Shown: positions 20,389 through 30,349 of the stretch, piece after piece
Layout of the letters: each line of letters starts with the position of its first letter
Numbering within the stretch: the stretch's first letter is position 1
From: Microbacterium sp. Leaf320
GTDB taxonomy: Bacteria > Actinomycetota > Actinomycetes > Actinomycetales > Microbacteriaceae
NCBI RefSeq assembly: GCF_001423485.1
Contig: NZ_LMOD01000001.1
Span: 936,617 to 1,000,616 of the forward strand
Direction: 5' to 3'
DNA length: 64,000 nt
The notes under the pieces: model-generated
Database searches by the model: none
Told to the model about the DNA's origin: nothing
Seen by the model: only the letters and a program-made list of their open reading frames with translations
Position numbers and translations under genes: made by a program

Positions 20389-20394
20389 AGTCTA
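20389..20394 (-). promoter_or_regulatory. Candidate -10 box of the pyr operon
   Basis: TAGACT on the minus strand, about 15 bases upstream of the PyrR element. A start site a few bases on would place the whole stem-loop in the leader RNA. No clear -35. An identical TAGACT precedes rpsD. Confidence 0.4.
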
Positions 20395-20402
20395 GCGCGC
20401 GG

Positions 20403-20987
20403 TCAGCGCCAGCCGAGAACGTCGCGGACGACCGCCTGGGAGGCGGGCGAGCCGTCGTCCGCGATGCCGCGCAGCGACTCGTGCGAGAGCATGGCGCCCT
20501 CAGCTCCCGCCGCCGCGGTGATCTGCTCGAGCGCGGCGGCGACCCGCGGCGCCGCAGCTCGCGCATGGGTGGCGTCGCCGCGTGCGGACGTGTGGGGGAA
20601 GACGACGAGCTCTGCGACTCCCGCCGCCACGGGACGCGCGGCGGCGACGACCAGGGTCGGCGGAAGCACATGCTGGAGTGCATGCGGCATCGGGAACGGC
20701 AGCTCGTCGGTCAGAAGGCCGCGCCACCAGCTGCGATGGGAACGCTTCTCATCGCCGATCTCGAGGGCTGTCGCCGTCCACTCCGAGCCGCGCTCGCGCA
20801 GACTGTCGGCGAATCCGTCGGATCGCGCCTCGAATCCCTCCTCGGTGAGAAACTCGGCGGCGATGCGCACGAGGCGCTCAGAATCCGAGCGCACGATCCA
20901 CCGAGCACCCCGCCATGGTCCCTTGTACTCGAGGCGCGATGTTCGTGCGTCACGACCGGAACCCTGCGGGTGCGGGGAACGCGGCAC
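20403..20987 (-). CDS. Conserved-looking hypothetical protein
   Basis: 194 residues from GTG 20987, starting one base after the stop of the upstream Rieske gene (TGA-C-GTG). I do not recognise the family. It has no transmembrane segment or signal peptide. The centre has a WTATALEIGDEKRSHRSWW stretch and a TLVVAAARPVAAGVAELVVFPH strand-like region; the C-terminus carries residues typical of a small alpha/beta fold (VAAALEQITAAAGAEG). Codon use matches neighbours. Located between the metallo-beta-lactamase/Rieske gene and pyrR. Confidence 0.6.
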   Translation of the reverse strand: MPRSPHPQGSGRDARTSRLEYKGPWRGARWIVRSDSERLVRIAAEFLTEEGFEARSDGFADSLRERGSEWTATALEIGDEKRSHRSWWRGLLTDELPFPMPHALQHVLPPTLVVAAARPVAAGVAELVVFPHTSARGDATHARAAAPRVAAALEQITAAAGAEGAMLSHESLRGIADDGSPASQAVVRDVLGWR

Positions 20988-20988
20988 G

Positions 20989-22566
20989 TCAGCCGGCCTC
21001 GCTGAGCACGGCGTCGGTGACCTCGTCGATCTTGGTCGAGCGGATCGGGTGACCGCTGGTCGAGAGACAGCGACCGGTCTTCAGGTCCCACTTCCAGTCG
21101 TGCATGCTGCACGTCAGGATGCCGTCCTCGTCGACCTTTCCGGTCTTCGTGAGGTCGGCACGCAGATGCGGGCAGCGACGCTGCACGACCCAGTCTCCGA
21201 CTTCGGCGTCCTCGGTCTGGTCGGTCTGCTCCTGATACCAGTTCTCGACGTACTCGATGCGGTCGACCGAGAGGCACTTGAGGAACGTCGTGAGGAACTC
21301 GTTGAACTTGCCGCTGCGTCCGACCTGGAACTGCATCGACAGGAAGATCGAGTTCGACCAGTCGATCTCACGGTCGCGGATGTTCGTCGAGACGAGATCG
21401 GCGGGGATCGTGTACCAGTAGATGCACTCCTCGCCGGCATACTCGCGCACCTTGGCGCGGGGGAAGTCGACCACCATGTCGAGGTCGCCGATCTTGAACC
21501 GGACGCATCCGCCGACGCCGAGACGGATGGTGCGCGACTTCTTCAGCAGCGGCTCCCACCAGCCCTTGAGGGCTTCGAGGATCTCGGCGGCGGGAAGGAT
21601 CTCGGCGCGCGATGCCTCCTCGTCCGTGATCTCCTGCTGCCGCGACGCCCGCTGCTCCTCGAGGTAGTCCCACTTCTCGTCGAAGATGTGGGCCAGCTCA
21701 GCCTCGGTGTACAGCGACTGCTCCGTGGCCACGTCTCCCCCGTCGACCGTGACGACCGTGCCGGGGACGAACAGGTGACCGTCGTACTGCGGCGACAGCT
21801 CTTTCATGTGCGCGAGGAACTGCTTCTGATCCGTGAAGATCGACTCGCCGTTGCGGCCGATCCCGTTGAAGTCGAAGAGTTCGTCGCGCAGGAACATGGG
21901 CGGCCCTGCCATCGGGAACACGTGCGGGGCGTCCACCTTGTCGATGTAGTACATCGCTCGCTTGTTCTGGGCATCGCGCTTGAGCTTCGCGAAGTTCTGC
22001 TTCGCGTCCATCGGCAGGTCGTAGACCATGGGCCACCAGATGGCTCCCGACACCTGCGTGAAGTACGCGTCGGGCTTGCCGAAGTGCAGGAGTGTGTCGA
22101 GATCGAGCGGATGCGAGTCGTTCTGGTTGAGGATCGACGCGGTGCCGTCGTCGACGCTCAGCGACGAGTCGCCGATCGGACCGTCGCTCGGGGCACGCAG
22201 CGGCGTGATCATGATCTTCAGGTCGCCGCGTTCGATGATCTCCCCGGCGGGCGCGTAGGTGATGTTCGTGTAGCCGAGCGCCCTGATGTCCTGTTCGAGG
22301 TCATCGATCGGGTACTCGGGCAGGAGCACCTCGATGTCCTTGCGGATGTACCGCTCGAGCAGTCTCGGGTCGAAGTGGTCGCGGTGGCGGTGAGAGATGT
22401 AGAGGAAGTCCGCCTCACGGCCGAATCGCTCCCAATCGAGGCCCCGGTTGTCGGGGAACGGGAACCACGAGCCGAAGAAGGAGGGCCCGAGAACGGGGTC
22501 GCAGATGATGTTCCCGCCGACCGTCTCGATGAACATCCCGGCGTGGCCGAGTCCCGTGATCCGCAT
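20989..22566 (-). CDS. Metallo-beta-lactamase-fold protein with C-terminal Rieske [2Fe-2S] domain
   Basis: 525 residues. N-terminal MBL fold (about 1-280): MRITGLGHAGMFIET and the metal motif SHRHRDHFDP. C-terminal Rieske domain (about 445-510): CPHLRADL and CSMHDWKWDL, giving the C-x-H / C-x2-H iron-sulfur ligands. This arrangement resembles the UlaG-like/CMP-N-acetylneuraminate hydroxylase-like group; the actual substrate is unknown, so a redox-active hydrolase or hydroxylase is only a class-level guess. Perfect AGGAGG ribosome-binding site before the ATG and a TAGAAT -10 box upstream, so it probably heads its own transcript with the hypothetical gene at 20403. Confidence 0.85.
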   Translation of the reverse strand: MRITGLGHAGMFIETVGGNIICDPVLGPSFFGSWFPFPDNRGLDWERFGREADFLYISHRHRDHFDPRLLERYIRKDIEVLLPEYPIDDLEQDIRALGYTNITYAPAGEIIERGDLKIMITPLRAPSDGPIGDSSLSVDDGTASILNQNDSHPLDLDTLLHFGKPDAYFTQVSGAIWWPMVYDLPMDAKQNFAKLKRDAQNKRAMYYIDKVDAPHVFPMAGPPMFLRDELFDFNGIGRNGESIFTDQKQFLAHMKELSPQYDGHLFVPGTVVTVDGGDVATEQSLYTEAELAHIFDEKWDYLEEQRASRQQEITDEEASRAEILPAAEILEALKGWWEPLLKKSRTIRLGVGGCVRFKIGDLDMVVDFPRAKVREYAGEECIYWYTIPADLVSTNIRDREIDWSNSIFLSMQFQVGRSGKFNEFLTTFLKCLSVDRIEYVENWYQEQTDQTEDAEVGDWVVQRRCPHLRADLTKTGKVDEDGILTCSMHDWKWDLKTGRCLSTSGHPIRSTKIDEVTDAVLSEAG

Positions 22567-22592
22567 GCATTCCTCCTGAAGTGAACCGTTCG

Positions 22593-22598
22593 ATTCTA
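22593..22598 (-). promoter_or_regulatory. Candidate -10 box of the MBL/Rieske gene
   Basis: TAGAAT on the minus strand, about 27 bases upstream of the start codon, followed by AGGAGG. The 75-nt gap (22567-22641) to the helicase gene holds nothing else recognisable. Confidence 0.45.
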
Positions 22599-22641
22599 CC
22601 GATGGGCCCCTGAGCGGACGCGGTGACCGGGCCGGAACAAA

Positions 22642-25600
22642 TCACCGATCCTCGAAGAGGCCCTTGATGTCGTCCGCCGTGATCGACTGCGCGAACAGCT
22701 CGTCATCGTCCATGACGGCGGTGAAGAGGCGTGCCTTGCGCTGCTGCAGCTGCAGGACCTTCTCCTCGATCGTGCCGGTCGAGATCATCCGGTAGACGAA
22801 CACCTGACTGGTCTGACCGATCCGGTGCGTGCGGTCGATCGCCTGCTCTTCAGCGGCCGGGTTCCACCACGGATCCAGCAGGAAGACGTAGTCGGCCTCC
22901 GTGAGCGTCAGACCGAAGCCTCCGGCCTTCAGGCTGATCAGGAAGACCGGCTGCTCCCCGGCCTTGAACGCGTCGATGACCTGCTCCCTATGCCGCGTCG
23001 ACCCGTCGAGGTGCGCGTACGGAATGCCCGCAGCCTCGAGGCGCGCGGCCGCGAGATCGAGGAATGAGGTGAACTGGCTGAAGACGAGTGCCCGGTGACC
23101 CTCCGCCTGCAGCTCGATCACCCTCTCGAGCAGCGTGTCGAGCTTGCTCGAGCCGATCTCCGCGTCCGCCTCGTCTACCAGACCGGGAGCGAGGCTCAGC
23201 ATCCGCAGCAGAGTCAGCGAACGGAAGACGATGAACCTGTTGCGGTCGAGGTCGTCGAGCAGGCCCAGCACCTTCTGACGCTCCCGTTGCAGCACCACGT
23301 CGTAGAGCGCGCGATGCTCGGGGCTCAGCTCCACTTCGAGCAGCTGTTCCTGCTTCGCCGGCAGATCCGAGGCGACGAGCTCCTTGGTGCGCCGCAGCAT
23401 GAGAGGCCGGACACGACGACGGAGCTGTGCGAGGCGCCGGGCGCGGTACTCACCGCCCTCCTCGTTCTCGGGGACCTTGCCCTTCTCGATCGGCTGGATA
23501 TACCTGTCGCGGAACTTCCGTGCGGACGGGAACAGTCCGGGAGCCGCGAGAGACAGCAGCGACCAGAGCTCCGACAGGCTGTTCTCCATGGGGGTGCCGG
23601 TCACCGCGTACGTCACGTCGGATCGGAACGTCGCGATGGCGCGGTGCAGACGCGTCTTCGGGTTCTTGACGAACTGGGCCTCGTCGAGGATCAGCGCTGC
23701 CCACTCGACGGTGCGGAACTCCTCCTCGTCGAGCCTGGCGACGGTGTAGGAGCTCACGACGAGGTCGGCCGACTCCGCGGCGCGGCGGAGAGCGTCTGCG
23801 CGCCTGCCGCTGGTGCTGTCGACGATCGACACCCGCAGTCCCGGGGTGAACCGTGCTGCCTCCGACCGCCACGTGCTCAGCACCGAAGTGGGAGCGAGCA
23901 CCAGGAACGGACGCGTCTCGCCTTGGTCTTTCGCGTGCTGGATGAAGGTCAGCAGCTGCAGCGTCTTGCCGAGGCCCATGTCGTCGGCGAGGATGCCCCC
24001 CATCCGGTGCCGCCAGAGGAAGGCGAGCCAGTCGAACCCGGTCTTCTGATAGGGCCGCAGCTCGGCCTGCACGCCCGCGGGCACCGGGGTCTCGGGCACG
24101 CCGGTCGCCTGACGGAGTCCTTCGGCCGTGGCGCGCCAGTTGACCGCTGGCTCCGCCTCGTCTGCGAGGTCTTCGAATTCCTCCCAGAGGTCGGTCTGAT
24201 ACCGGCTGATCCGGGGCCCGGTCTCCCATTCCTGCAGCTCACCGGCCTCTTCGATCAGGTCGCGGAGGCGATCCAGTGCCGGGTGGTTGAGCGAGAAGTA
24301 CCCGCCGTCGGCGAGCAGCAGCTTCTTGCGGCCCTTGCTCAGCGCAGTGAACAGCGGACCGAACGGGATCCGTCTGCCGTCGATCGTCACGAGGATGCCG
24401 AGATCGAACCAGTCCGAGTCGGTCGTCTCGACTGTCGTGACCTTCACCTCGGGGGCACCGGTCAGCTCGCGGTACTCCTTGGGGGCGCCGACCGATTCGA
24501 CGGTCACACCCGCCGCCTCGAGGACGGGGACGCCTTCGGCGACGAACGCCGCGGCGTCGATGTCGTGGAACGAGCCCGCCGGCCGGAAGTTCGTCGCCCT
24601 GAACTCCTGCCACGCCTCCTCGATCCGGGCCCGCACCGTGGTCTCGGCTACGGCGTCGCGCACGGCGGCGTCGGTCCAGGCGAACGGCACCCGTCCGAAC
24701 CGGCCGTAGGACCATTCGAACGAGTAGCTGACGACGTCACCGCGTTCATAGGTGATCGTCACGACGGGCTTCGGATCGGGCACCTCCGGCAGCGAGACGG
24801 CGCCGACCGTGCGCACCACACCGCGCCTCGCGAGCAGCGGGTAGGCGTCGGAGATGAACGCCTGCTCGTCCGACGCCGGGACGACGATCTCCTCTGGGGC
24901 GGCGAGCAGCGCGCGGATCTGCTCGCTCAGCGGCGCCTCCGCGAGCACGATCTCGATGCGCGCGCCGATCAGCCCCGCCGAGTACACGCCGGTGCGGCCG
25001 ATCGGATGAACCGCGGATGCGGCGACAGGGGCGCCGTCGATCTGCGCCTCGGCGGCTACGGACAGCGAACCGTCGTCGACCCGCGTGATGCGCGCCGACA
25101 CCTCGGCCGACGTGGCGAGGCGCACGGATGCGTTCTTCTGGCTCGCGACCAGCGGTATGCCGAGCTCCGCACCCGAGCGGAGCTGGCCCCACAGCAGCGG
25201 CGACTCGACCTGATCGAGCACGAGCCAGTCGCCGGCGTTGCCGGAGAGCAGCGAATCGCGGGAGATGCTCAGCAGGTCGCCGAACCAGCGATTCTGCACG
25301 CGTCCGAACTGAGCGGCATCCCGACGCACGGCATCCCACCCCGCTCCGCCCTGGATCCAGGATCCCGTCTGCGCGCTGCGCATCAGCGGCCGGATGGCGA
25401 GCAGCAGCTCCCCGGTCGGCCGGGCGAGATCCCGCGCGGTCGCCGCGCGCACCGGGCGCGGACCCCAGTGGTTCTCGGATCTGGACTCCCGATGACGCAG
25501 CTCGACTCCGAGCGCCAGCGGCTGCGGATGCCGGGAGACGGCCGGGTCGAGCAGGCTGCGCCACGAAGGCGTCGCCGTGGCCGGAGCCGGCGCGGGCGTG

Positions 25601-25941
25601 TCGACCGGCTCGGCGGGCCTCTTCAGCGCTGCGGCCTGCTCGGTGTACTCGTGGACGTTCGATGCGAGCAGCGTCGCGACGACGTGCTTGCATCCGCTGC
25701 GCACCGGGCACGAGCAGCGCGTCGTGCGGACCCGCCGCGTGCCGTTCGACGACAAGAAGACGATCTCGGTCTGGTACTGGGCGTCGCCGCTGCCGCTGAC
25801 GTGGCCCTCGAGCTCGAGGAGATCCTCATGCCAGACCACGTCGAGCACATTGCCCTCGCGGAAGTAGGCCAGACCGCGCTGATATCCGCCCACATCCGTG
25901 ATCTGCATGAGGTCGCGGAGGTCGACGTGCGGCGCGGGCAT
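22642..25941 (-). CDS. SWIM zinc-finger SNF2-family helicase
   Basis: 1099 residues. N-terminal SWIM zinc finger C76-x-C78...C84-x-H86 (CSCPVRSGCKH), a long middle region (about 100-620) of the bacterial SNF2-associated type, then the SNF2 ATPase: motif I DDMGLGKT (near 657), motif II LILDEAQFVKN (near 750), motif III VTGTPMENS, and helicase-C motifs LVFSQFTSFLD, HLDGSTRHREQVIDAF and DRTHRIGQTSQVFVYR. Expected to be an ATP-driven dsDNA translocase or RNAP/DNA remodeller (RapA-like superfamily); the biological role is unknown. Sits between nusB and the MBL/Rieske gene; in Streptomyces the nusB-pyrR interval holds bldD instead. Confidence 0.93.
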   Translation of the reverse strand: MPAPHVDLRDLMQITDVGGYQRGLAYFREGNVLDVVWHEDLLELEGHVSGSGDAQYQTEIVFLSSNGTRRVRTTRCSCPVRSGCKHVVATLLASNVHEYTEQAAALKRPAEPVDTPAPAPATATPSWRSLLDPAVSRHPQPLALGVELRHRESRSENHWGPRPVRAATARDLARPTGELLLAIRPLMRSAQTGSWIQGGAGWDAVRRDAAQFGRVQNRWFGDLLSISRDSLLSGNAGDWLVLDQVESPLLWGQLRSGAELGIPLVASQKNASVRLATSAEVSARITRVDDGSLSVAAEAQIDGAPVAASAVHPIGRTGVYSAGLIGARIEIVLAEAPLSEQIRALLAAPEEIVVPASDEQAFISDAYPLLARRGVVRTVGAVSLPEVPDPKPVVTITYERGDVVSYSFEWSYGRFGRVPFAWTDAAVRDAVAETTVRARIEEAWQEFRATNFRPAGSFHDIDAAAFVAEGVPVLEAAGVTVESVGAPKEYRELTGAPEVKVTTVETTDSDWFDLGILVTIDGRRIPFGPLFTALSKGRKKLLLADGGYFSLNHPALDRLRDLIEEAGELQEWETGPRISRYQTDLWEEFEDLADEAEPAVNWRATAEGLRQATGVPETPVPAGVQAELRPYQKTGFDWLAFLWRHRMGGILADDMGLGKTLQLLTFIQHAKDQGETRPFLVLAPTSVLSTWRSEAARFTPGLRVSIVDSTSGRRADALRRAAESADLVVSSYTVARLDEEEFRTVEWAALILDEAQFVKNPKTRLHRAIATFRSDVTYAVTGTPMENSLSELWSLLSLAAPGLFPSARKFRDRYIQPIEKGKVPENEEGGEYRARRLAQLRRRVRPLMLRRTKELVASDLPAKQEQLLEVELSPEHRALYDVVLQRERQKVLGLLDDLDRNRFIVFRSLTLLRMLSLAPGLVDEADAEIGSSKLDTLLERVIELQAEGHRALVFSQFTSFLDLAAARLEAAGIPYAHLDGSTRHREQVIDAFKAGEQPVFLISLKAGGFGLTLTEADYVFLLDPWWNPAAEEQAIDRTHRIGQTSQVFVYRMISTGTIEEKVLQLQQRKARLFTAVMDDDELFAQSITADDIKGLFEDR

Positions 25942-25997
25942 GGCCCCATCCTTCCCGCGGCCCCGGACATCGAGGTCGCCGCCGCCTGATGCCTCGC

Positions 25998-26408
25998 TCA
26001 GGCTGCGCGAGAGACGCGTGCGAGCACGCCGTGCACGAACGCACCCGAATCGTCGGTCGAGAACTCCTTGGCGAGTTCGACCGCCTCATCGATGGCGACC
26101 GCGGTGGGCACCACGTCGTTGAAGAGGATCTCCCAGACGCCGATGCGCAGCAGAGCGCGATCGACGGCAGGCATGCGCTCGATCTTCCAGTCGCGGCTGT
26201 GCGTGGTGATCTGCTCATCGATCTCGTCGCGGTGATCGATGATGCCGTCGACGACCTCGCGGGCGTACAGCCAGGAGGCCTCACGCGCAGGCTCGCTCGC
26301 GGCGCGCTGGGCTTCGGCGGCCAGCGTCACCGCGACCTCGTCGCCACGGACGTCGGCTGAGAACAGAATGTCGAGTGCGCGCTTGCGCGCCTTCGTTCGG
26401 GCGCTCAC
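25998..26408 (-). CDS. nusB: Transcription antitermination factor NusB
   Basis: 136 residues, all-helical NusB family. MSARTKARKRALDILFSADVRG at the N-terminus (ARKRALDILF is the usual signature) and DRALLRIGVWEILF plus VAIDEAVELAKEFSTDDSGAFVHGVL split across the middle and end. Works with NusE/S10 on boxA of rRNA operons. Three nucleotides separate it from efp. Confidence 0.96.
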   Translation of the reverse strand: MSARTKARKRALDILFSADVRGDEVAVTLAAEAQRAASEPAREASWLYAREVVDGIIDHRDEIDEQITTHSRDWKIERMPAVDRALLRIGVWEILFNDVVPTAVAIDEAVELAKEFSTDDSGAFVHGVLARVSRAA

Positions 26409-26411
26409 GCC

Positions 26412-26972
26412 TTACTTCTCGCGACCGAGGTAGTCGCCCGTGCGCGTGTCGACCTTGACCTTGGTGTTGGTCTCGACGAACAGCGGAACCTGGATCTCGT
26501 ACCCGGTCTCGAGGGTCGCCGGCTTCGTTCCCGCCGACGAGCGATCGCCCTGCAGACCCGGCTCGGTGTATGTGATCTCGAGGATCACGGACGCCGGAAG
26601 GTCGATGTAGAGCGGGTTGCCGTTGTTGAGCGCGATCGTGACCTGCTGGTTCTCGAGCAGGAAGTTCTTCGCGTCACCGACGGTCGCCGCACTCACGGTG
26701 ATCTGGTCGAAGTCGGTCTGGTCCATGAACACGTAGCCGTCACCATCGGTGTACAGGTAGGTGTAATCACGACGATCGACGTTCTCGATCTCGATCTTCG
26801 CACCGGCGTTGAACGTCTTGTCGACGACCTTGCCGCTCATCACGTTCTTGAGCTTGGTACGGACGAATGCGCCGCCCTTGCCGGGCTTGACGTGCTGGAA
26901 TTCGACGACGCTCCAGAGCTGCCGCTCGATGCTGAGGACGACGCCGTTCTTGATGTCTGCGGTAGATGCCAT
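26412..26972 (-). CDS. efp: Translation elongation factor P
   Basis: 186 residues, three beta-barrel domains. The modification-loop sequence is KPGKGGA with Lys at position 32; no EpmA/EpmB modification genes are in view, and actinobacterial EF-P is generally used with an unmodified Lys. C-terminal signature [11 protein letters not shown]. Relieves polyproline stalling; note that several proteins here (MltG, PriA tail, the 98-residue membrane protein) are Pro-rich. Confidence 0.97.
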   Translation of the reverse strand: MASTADIKNGVVLSIERQLWSVVEFQHVKPGKGGAFVRTKLKNVMSGKVVDKTFNAGAKIEIENVDRRDYTYLYTDGDGYVFMDQTDFDQITVSAATVGDAKNFLLENQQVTIALNNGNPLYIDLPASVILEITYTEPGLQGDRSSAGTKPATLETGYEIQVPLFVETNTKVKVDTRTGDYLGREK

Positions 26973-27042
26973 GCGCTGGACTTTCCGTTTCTAGAGTCTG
27001 GGGGCCGTTCTCGTCCCGGTGGACTGGGTGGGCCGACAGTCG

Positions 27043-27048
27043 ATTCTA
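27043..27048 (-). promoter_or_regulatory. Candidate -10 box of efp-nusB
   Basis: TAGAAT on the minus strand overlapping the aroQ stop, about 70 bases upstream of the efp start. No clear -35 hexamer. Confidence 0.35.
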
Positions 27049-27483
27049 CGGGATGAGCGCTGCGAGCTGCCGCACGGCGCTCGCATACCCGTCGACGCCC
27101 TCGCCGATCACACGGACGGCGGCGACGTCGTGGAGGTAGGAATGGTGCCGGAACTCCTCGCGGGCGTACACGTCGGAGATGTGAACCTCGGCGAATGGCA
27201 GCGCAACGCCGGTGAGTGCGTCGCGCAGCGACACGGAGGTGTGGGTGAGGCCCCCGGGATTGATGATGATCGCCGCGCAGTCCTCCCGGGCGGCGTGGAT
27301 CGCGTCGATCAGCACACCCTCATGGTTGCTCTGGACGACGCGCACCTCGAAGCCCGCGGCAGCGGCGGCCTCGGCGGTCAGGTGCTCCACATCAGCGAGC
27401 GTCGCCGTGCCGTAGACCTCGGGTTCACGGCTGCCGAGCAGGTTGAGGTTCGGACCGTTGACGAGGAGTATGCGGCGCGTCAT
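27046..27483 (-). CDS. aroQ: 3-dehydroquinate dehydratase, type II
   Basis: 145 residues. Motifs of the dodecameric type II enzyme: [20 protein letters not shown] (catalytic Tyr lid), [27 protein letters not shown], and [17 protein letters not shown] (catalytic His). ATG at 27483 overlaps the aroB stop (ATGA). Shikimate pathway step 3. Confidence 0.97.
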   Translation of the reverse strand: MTRRILLVNGPNLNLLGSREPEVYGTATLADVEHLTAEAAAAAGFEVRVVQSNHEGVLIDAIHAAREDCAAIIINPGGLTHTSVSLRDALTGVALPFAEVHISDVYAREEFRHHSYLHDVAAVRVIGEGVDGYASAVRQLAALIP

Positions 27484-28568
27484 TCGCCGATCTCCTGGTA
27501 TGCAGCGAAGAGCAGAGATTCGTCGGGGGCCTGCAGGACCGTGGGCTTCGCGATGTCGTCGAGCAGGATGAATCGCAGCATGCCGCCGCGGCTCTTCTTG
27601 TCGCGCTGCATCGTGGCCAGCAGCTGCGGCCACGCACCGGCGCGGTATCCGGTCGGAAGACCCAGCGACTCGAGGATCGTGCGGTGGCGCTCTGCGGCCT
27701 CGTCCGAGAGGCGTCCGGCCAGTCGCGACAGCTCCGCCGCGTACAGCATCCCGATAGAGACAGCCGCGCCGTGTCGCCAGCGGTAGCGCTCCGCGTGCTC
27801 GATCGCATGACCGAGGGTGTGACCGTAGTTGAGGATCTCGCGCTGCCCCGCCTCGCGGAAGTCGTCGGAGACGACCTTCGCCTTCATGTCGATCGCGAGT
27901 TCGACCGCGCGCCGGAACTCCGGGGTCGTGGTGTCGACGGCCCGAGCGGGGTCGGCTTCGATGATGTCGAGGATCTCGGGCGCCCAGATGAAACCGGCCT
28001 TCGCGACCTCGGCGAATCCGGCCGTCGCCTCGTTCGGGCTCAGGCTCGAGAGTTCGTCGAGGTCTCCGATCACCGCGCGCGGAGCCCAGAACGCACCGAC
28101 GAGGTTCTTGCCCTCTGCGGTGTTGATCCCCGTCTTCCCGCCGACCGACGCGTCGACCAGTCCGAGCACGGTCGTCGGCACCTGCACGACCTGCACGCCG
28201 CGCAACCAGGTCGCCGCGACGAACCCGGCGAGGTCGGTGACCGCGCCGCCGCCGTATCCGACGACCGCATCCGTGCGTGTGAAGTCGGCCTGGCCCATGA
28301 CCTGCCAGCAGAACGCCGCCACCTCGATGCGCTTGCCCTGCTCGGCATCCGGCACCTCGGCCAGAAGCACCTCGCGCGGTCCGTTCTCGACGTCCGCGAG
28401 CAGTCGATCGCGCAGCTCCGCGGCACGGGCCGCGAGCGTGGGCGGGTGCACGACGAGGATCTTCCGCACGCCCGGATCCAGGGCGGCAGAGACCTGATCG
28501 AGGATCCCGCGTCCGATGCTGATGTCGTAGGGGGTCTCCCCCGTCACATTGATGGTGGTGGTGCTCAT
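27480..28568 (-). CDS. aroB: 3-dehydroquinate synthase
   Basis: 362 residues from ATG 28568 ([16 protein letters not shown]). NAD-binding [41 protein letters not shown] and Zn-ligand region [12 protein letters not shown]. The ATG overlaps the aroK stop (ATGA); an open frame extends six codons further but inside aroK. Converts DAHP to 3-dehydroquinate. Confidence 0.97.
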   Translation of the reverse strand: MSTTTINVTGETPYDISIGRGILDQVSAALDPGVRKILVVHPPTLAARAAELRDRLLADVENGPREVLLAEVPDAEQGKRIEVAAFCWQVMGQADFTRTDAVVGYGGGAVTDLAGFVAATWLRGVQVVQVPTTVLGLVDASVGGKTGINTAEGKNLVGAFWAPRAVIGDLDELSSLSPNEATAGFAEVAKAGFIWAPEILDIIEADPARAVDTTTPEFRRAVELAIDMKAKVVSDDFREAGQREILNYGHTLGHAIEHAERYRWRHGAAVSIGMLYAAELSRLAGRLSDEAAERHRTILESLGLPTGYRAGAWPQLLATMQRDKKSRGGMLRFILLDDIAKPTVLQAPDESLLFAAYQEIGE

Positions 28569-29083
28569 GCTCGTTCTCTCCTCCATGCCACGATGTCGTC
28601 GGCGATGCGCTGCATGGGGCGGCGAGACGTGTCGAACGTCACGGATGCCACCTCGTCGTACCAGCCTCGACGTTCTTCGAAGATCTGCGTCCAGCGCCCG
28701 ACCGGATCGTCACCCGCGAGCAGCGGTCGGCCACCCGCATTGATGCGGTGCACGACCGCCTCCGGCGACACTGTCAGGAAGACGACGGGATGCTCGCGCA
28801 GCAGCGCCCGCGTTCCGGGATCCGTCACCGCGCCGCCTCCGAGCGAGATCACCCCGCCCGCGCTCAGTGCGTTGGCGACCTCTGCCCGTTCGAGCGAGCG
28901 GAAGTGCGCCTCGCCGTGGTCGGCGAAGATCCCGGGGATCGGGCCGTGGGCGGCGACGACGCGCTTGTCGGTGTCGATGAACGGCACACCGAGCTTCTTG
29001 GCGACGCGGCGACCGACGCTGGTCTTGCCGGCCGCCATCGGACCGACGAGCACCAGCGTCAGGCGCTCAGCCTCGCTCGTCAT
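28565..29083 (-). CDS. aroK: Shikimate kinase
   Basis: 172 residues. P-loop [18 protein letters not shown], shikimate-binding FIDTDKRVV and [19 protein letters not shown], and the lid [10 protein letters not shown]. Overlaps the end of aroC by 17 nt and the start of aroB by 4 nt. Confidence 0.97.
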   Translation of the reverse strand: MTSEAERLTLVLVGPMAAGKTSVGRRVAKKLGVPFIDTDKRVVAAHGPIPGIFADHGEAHFRSLERAEVANALSAGGVISLGGGAVTDPGTRALLREHPVVFLTVSPEAVVHRINAGGRPLLAGDDPVGRWTQIFEERRGWYDEVASVTFDTSRRPMQRIADDIVAWRRERA

Positions 29084-30296
29084 GCGCGATGAGCGCCGCC
29101 TCGGACGCCGGGGTCGTCCGCAGCTCGGCCGGAATGCCGGCCAGGTACCCATCGAGGTTTCGACGCGTCTCGCGGATGCTGTCGCCACCGAACTTCTCGA
29201 GCACGGCGTTTGCCAGCTCGACGGCGACCATGGCCTCGGCCACGACACCGGCAGCGGGCACAGCGCACACGTCCGAGCGCTGGTGGTGGGCAGTGGCATC
29301 CTCGCCGGAGGCGATGTCGATCGTCCGGAGGGCGTGGGGGACGGTCGCGATGGGCTTCATGCCGGCGCGAACGCGCAGCACGGTGCCGGTCGACATCCCG
29401 CCCTCGGTGCCTCCCGCACGGTCCGAGCCGCGCGAGATGCCGTCGGCAGTGGCGAACAGCTCGTCGTGAGCGGCGGAACCCCGGCGACGGGTCGTCTCGA
29501 AGCCGTCGCCGACCTCGACGCCCTTGATCGCCTGGATGCTCATCAGCGCCTTTGCGAGACGCGCGTCGAGGCGGCGGTCCCAGTGCACGTGCGACCCCAG
29601 CCCGGGAGGCAGGCCGTAGGCGAGGACCTCGACGATGCCGCCGAGGGTATCTCCATCCTTCTTGGCGTCGTCGACTTCGGCCACCATGAGGGCGGACGTG
29701 GCCGGATCGAAGCAGCGCAGCGGGTCGGCGTCGAGCGTCTCGACGTCATCGGGCGTCGGAAGCGCGGAGCCTGCCGGCACCTGCACGGGACCGATCGACA
29801 GCGTGTGGCTCACGAGACGGATGCCGAGCTCTCCCAGGAACGACCGGGCGATCGCACCGAGTGCGACACGGGCGGCGGTCTCGCGCGCGCTGGCACGCTC
29901 GAGGATCGGGCGCGCCTCATCGAAGTCGTACTTCTGCATGCCCACGAGGTCGGCATGGCCGGGGCGCGGTCGGGTGAGCGGCGCGCTGCGACCCCTCGAC
30001 TTGTCGGTGAGCTCGACGGGTTCGGGGTTCATGACCTCGATCCACTTCGGCCACTCGGTGTTGCCGATGCGCAGGGCGATCGGGCTGCCGAGCGTCTTGC
30101 CGTGACGGACACCGCCGGAGATGGTGAGCTCGTCCTGCTCGAACTTCATGCGCGAGCCGCGGCCATAGCCGAGCTTGCGACGTGCGAGATCGGCCTGGAT
30201 CGCCTCTGAGGACACGGGGACGCCCGAGGGCAGACCCTCCATGACGGCAATGAGTTCTGGGCCGTGCGATTCGCCGGCCGTGAGCACGCGGAGCAT
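29067..30296 (-). CDS. aroC: Chorismate synthase
   Basis: 409 residues from ATG 30296 ([21 protein letters not shown]). FMN/EPSP motifs [41 protein letters not shown] and the C-terminal signature [19 protein letters not shown]. Final shikimate-pathway step giving chorismate. The 53-nt gap before it from aroE contains only a GGGAG ribosome-binding site. Confidence 0.98.
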   Translation of the reverse strand: MLRVLTAGESHGPELIAVMEGLPSGVPVSSEAIQADLARRKLGYGRGSRMKFEQDELTISGGVRHGKTLGSPIALRIGNTEWPKWIEVMNPEPVELTDKSRGRSAPLTRPRPGHADLVGMQKYDFDEARPILERASARETAARVALGAIARSFLGELGIRLVSHTLSIGPVQVPAGSALPTPDDVETLDADPLRCFDPATSALMVAEVDDAKKDGDTLGGIVEVLAYGLPPGLGSHVHWDRRLDARLAKALMSIQAIKGVEVGDGFETTRRRGSAAHDELFATADGISRGSDRAGGTEGGMSTGTVLRVRAGMKPIATVPHALRTIDIASGEDATAHHQRSDVCAVPAAGVVAEAMVAVELANAVLEKFGGDSIRETRRNLDGYLAGIPAELRTTPASEAALIAHDERG

Positions 30297-30349
30297 TGCT
30301 CTAGTCTCCCACGCGTTTCGACCTGACTCGTGCCGCGTGTCGTCGGCGG

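Noticed and set aside
23095..25989. 964-codon open frame on the plus strand
   Set aside because: Antisense to the SNF2 helicase gene; composition typical of a GC-rich shadow frame and no start-site signals.
27684..30209. 841-codon open frame on the plus strand
   Set aside because: Antisense across aroB, aroK and aroC, all of which have intact catalytic motifs.
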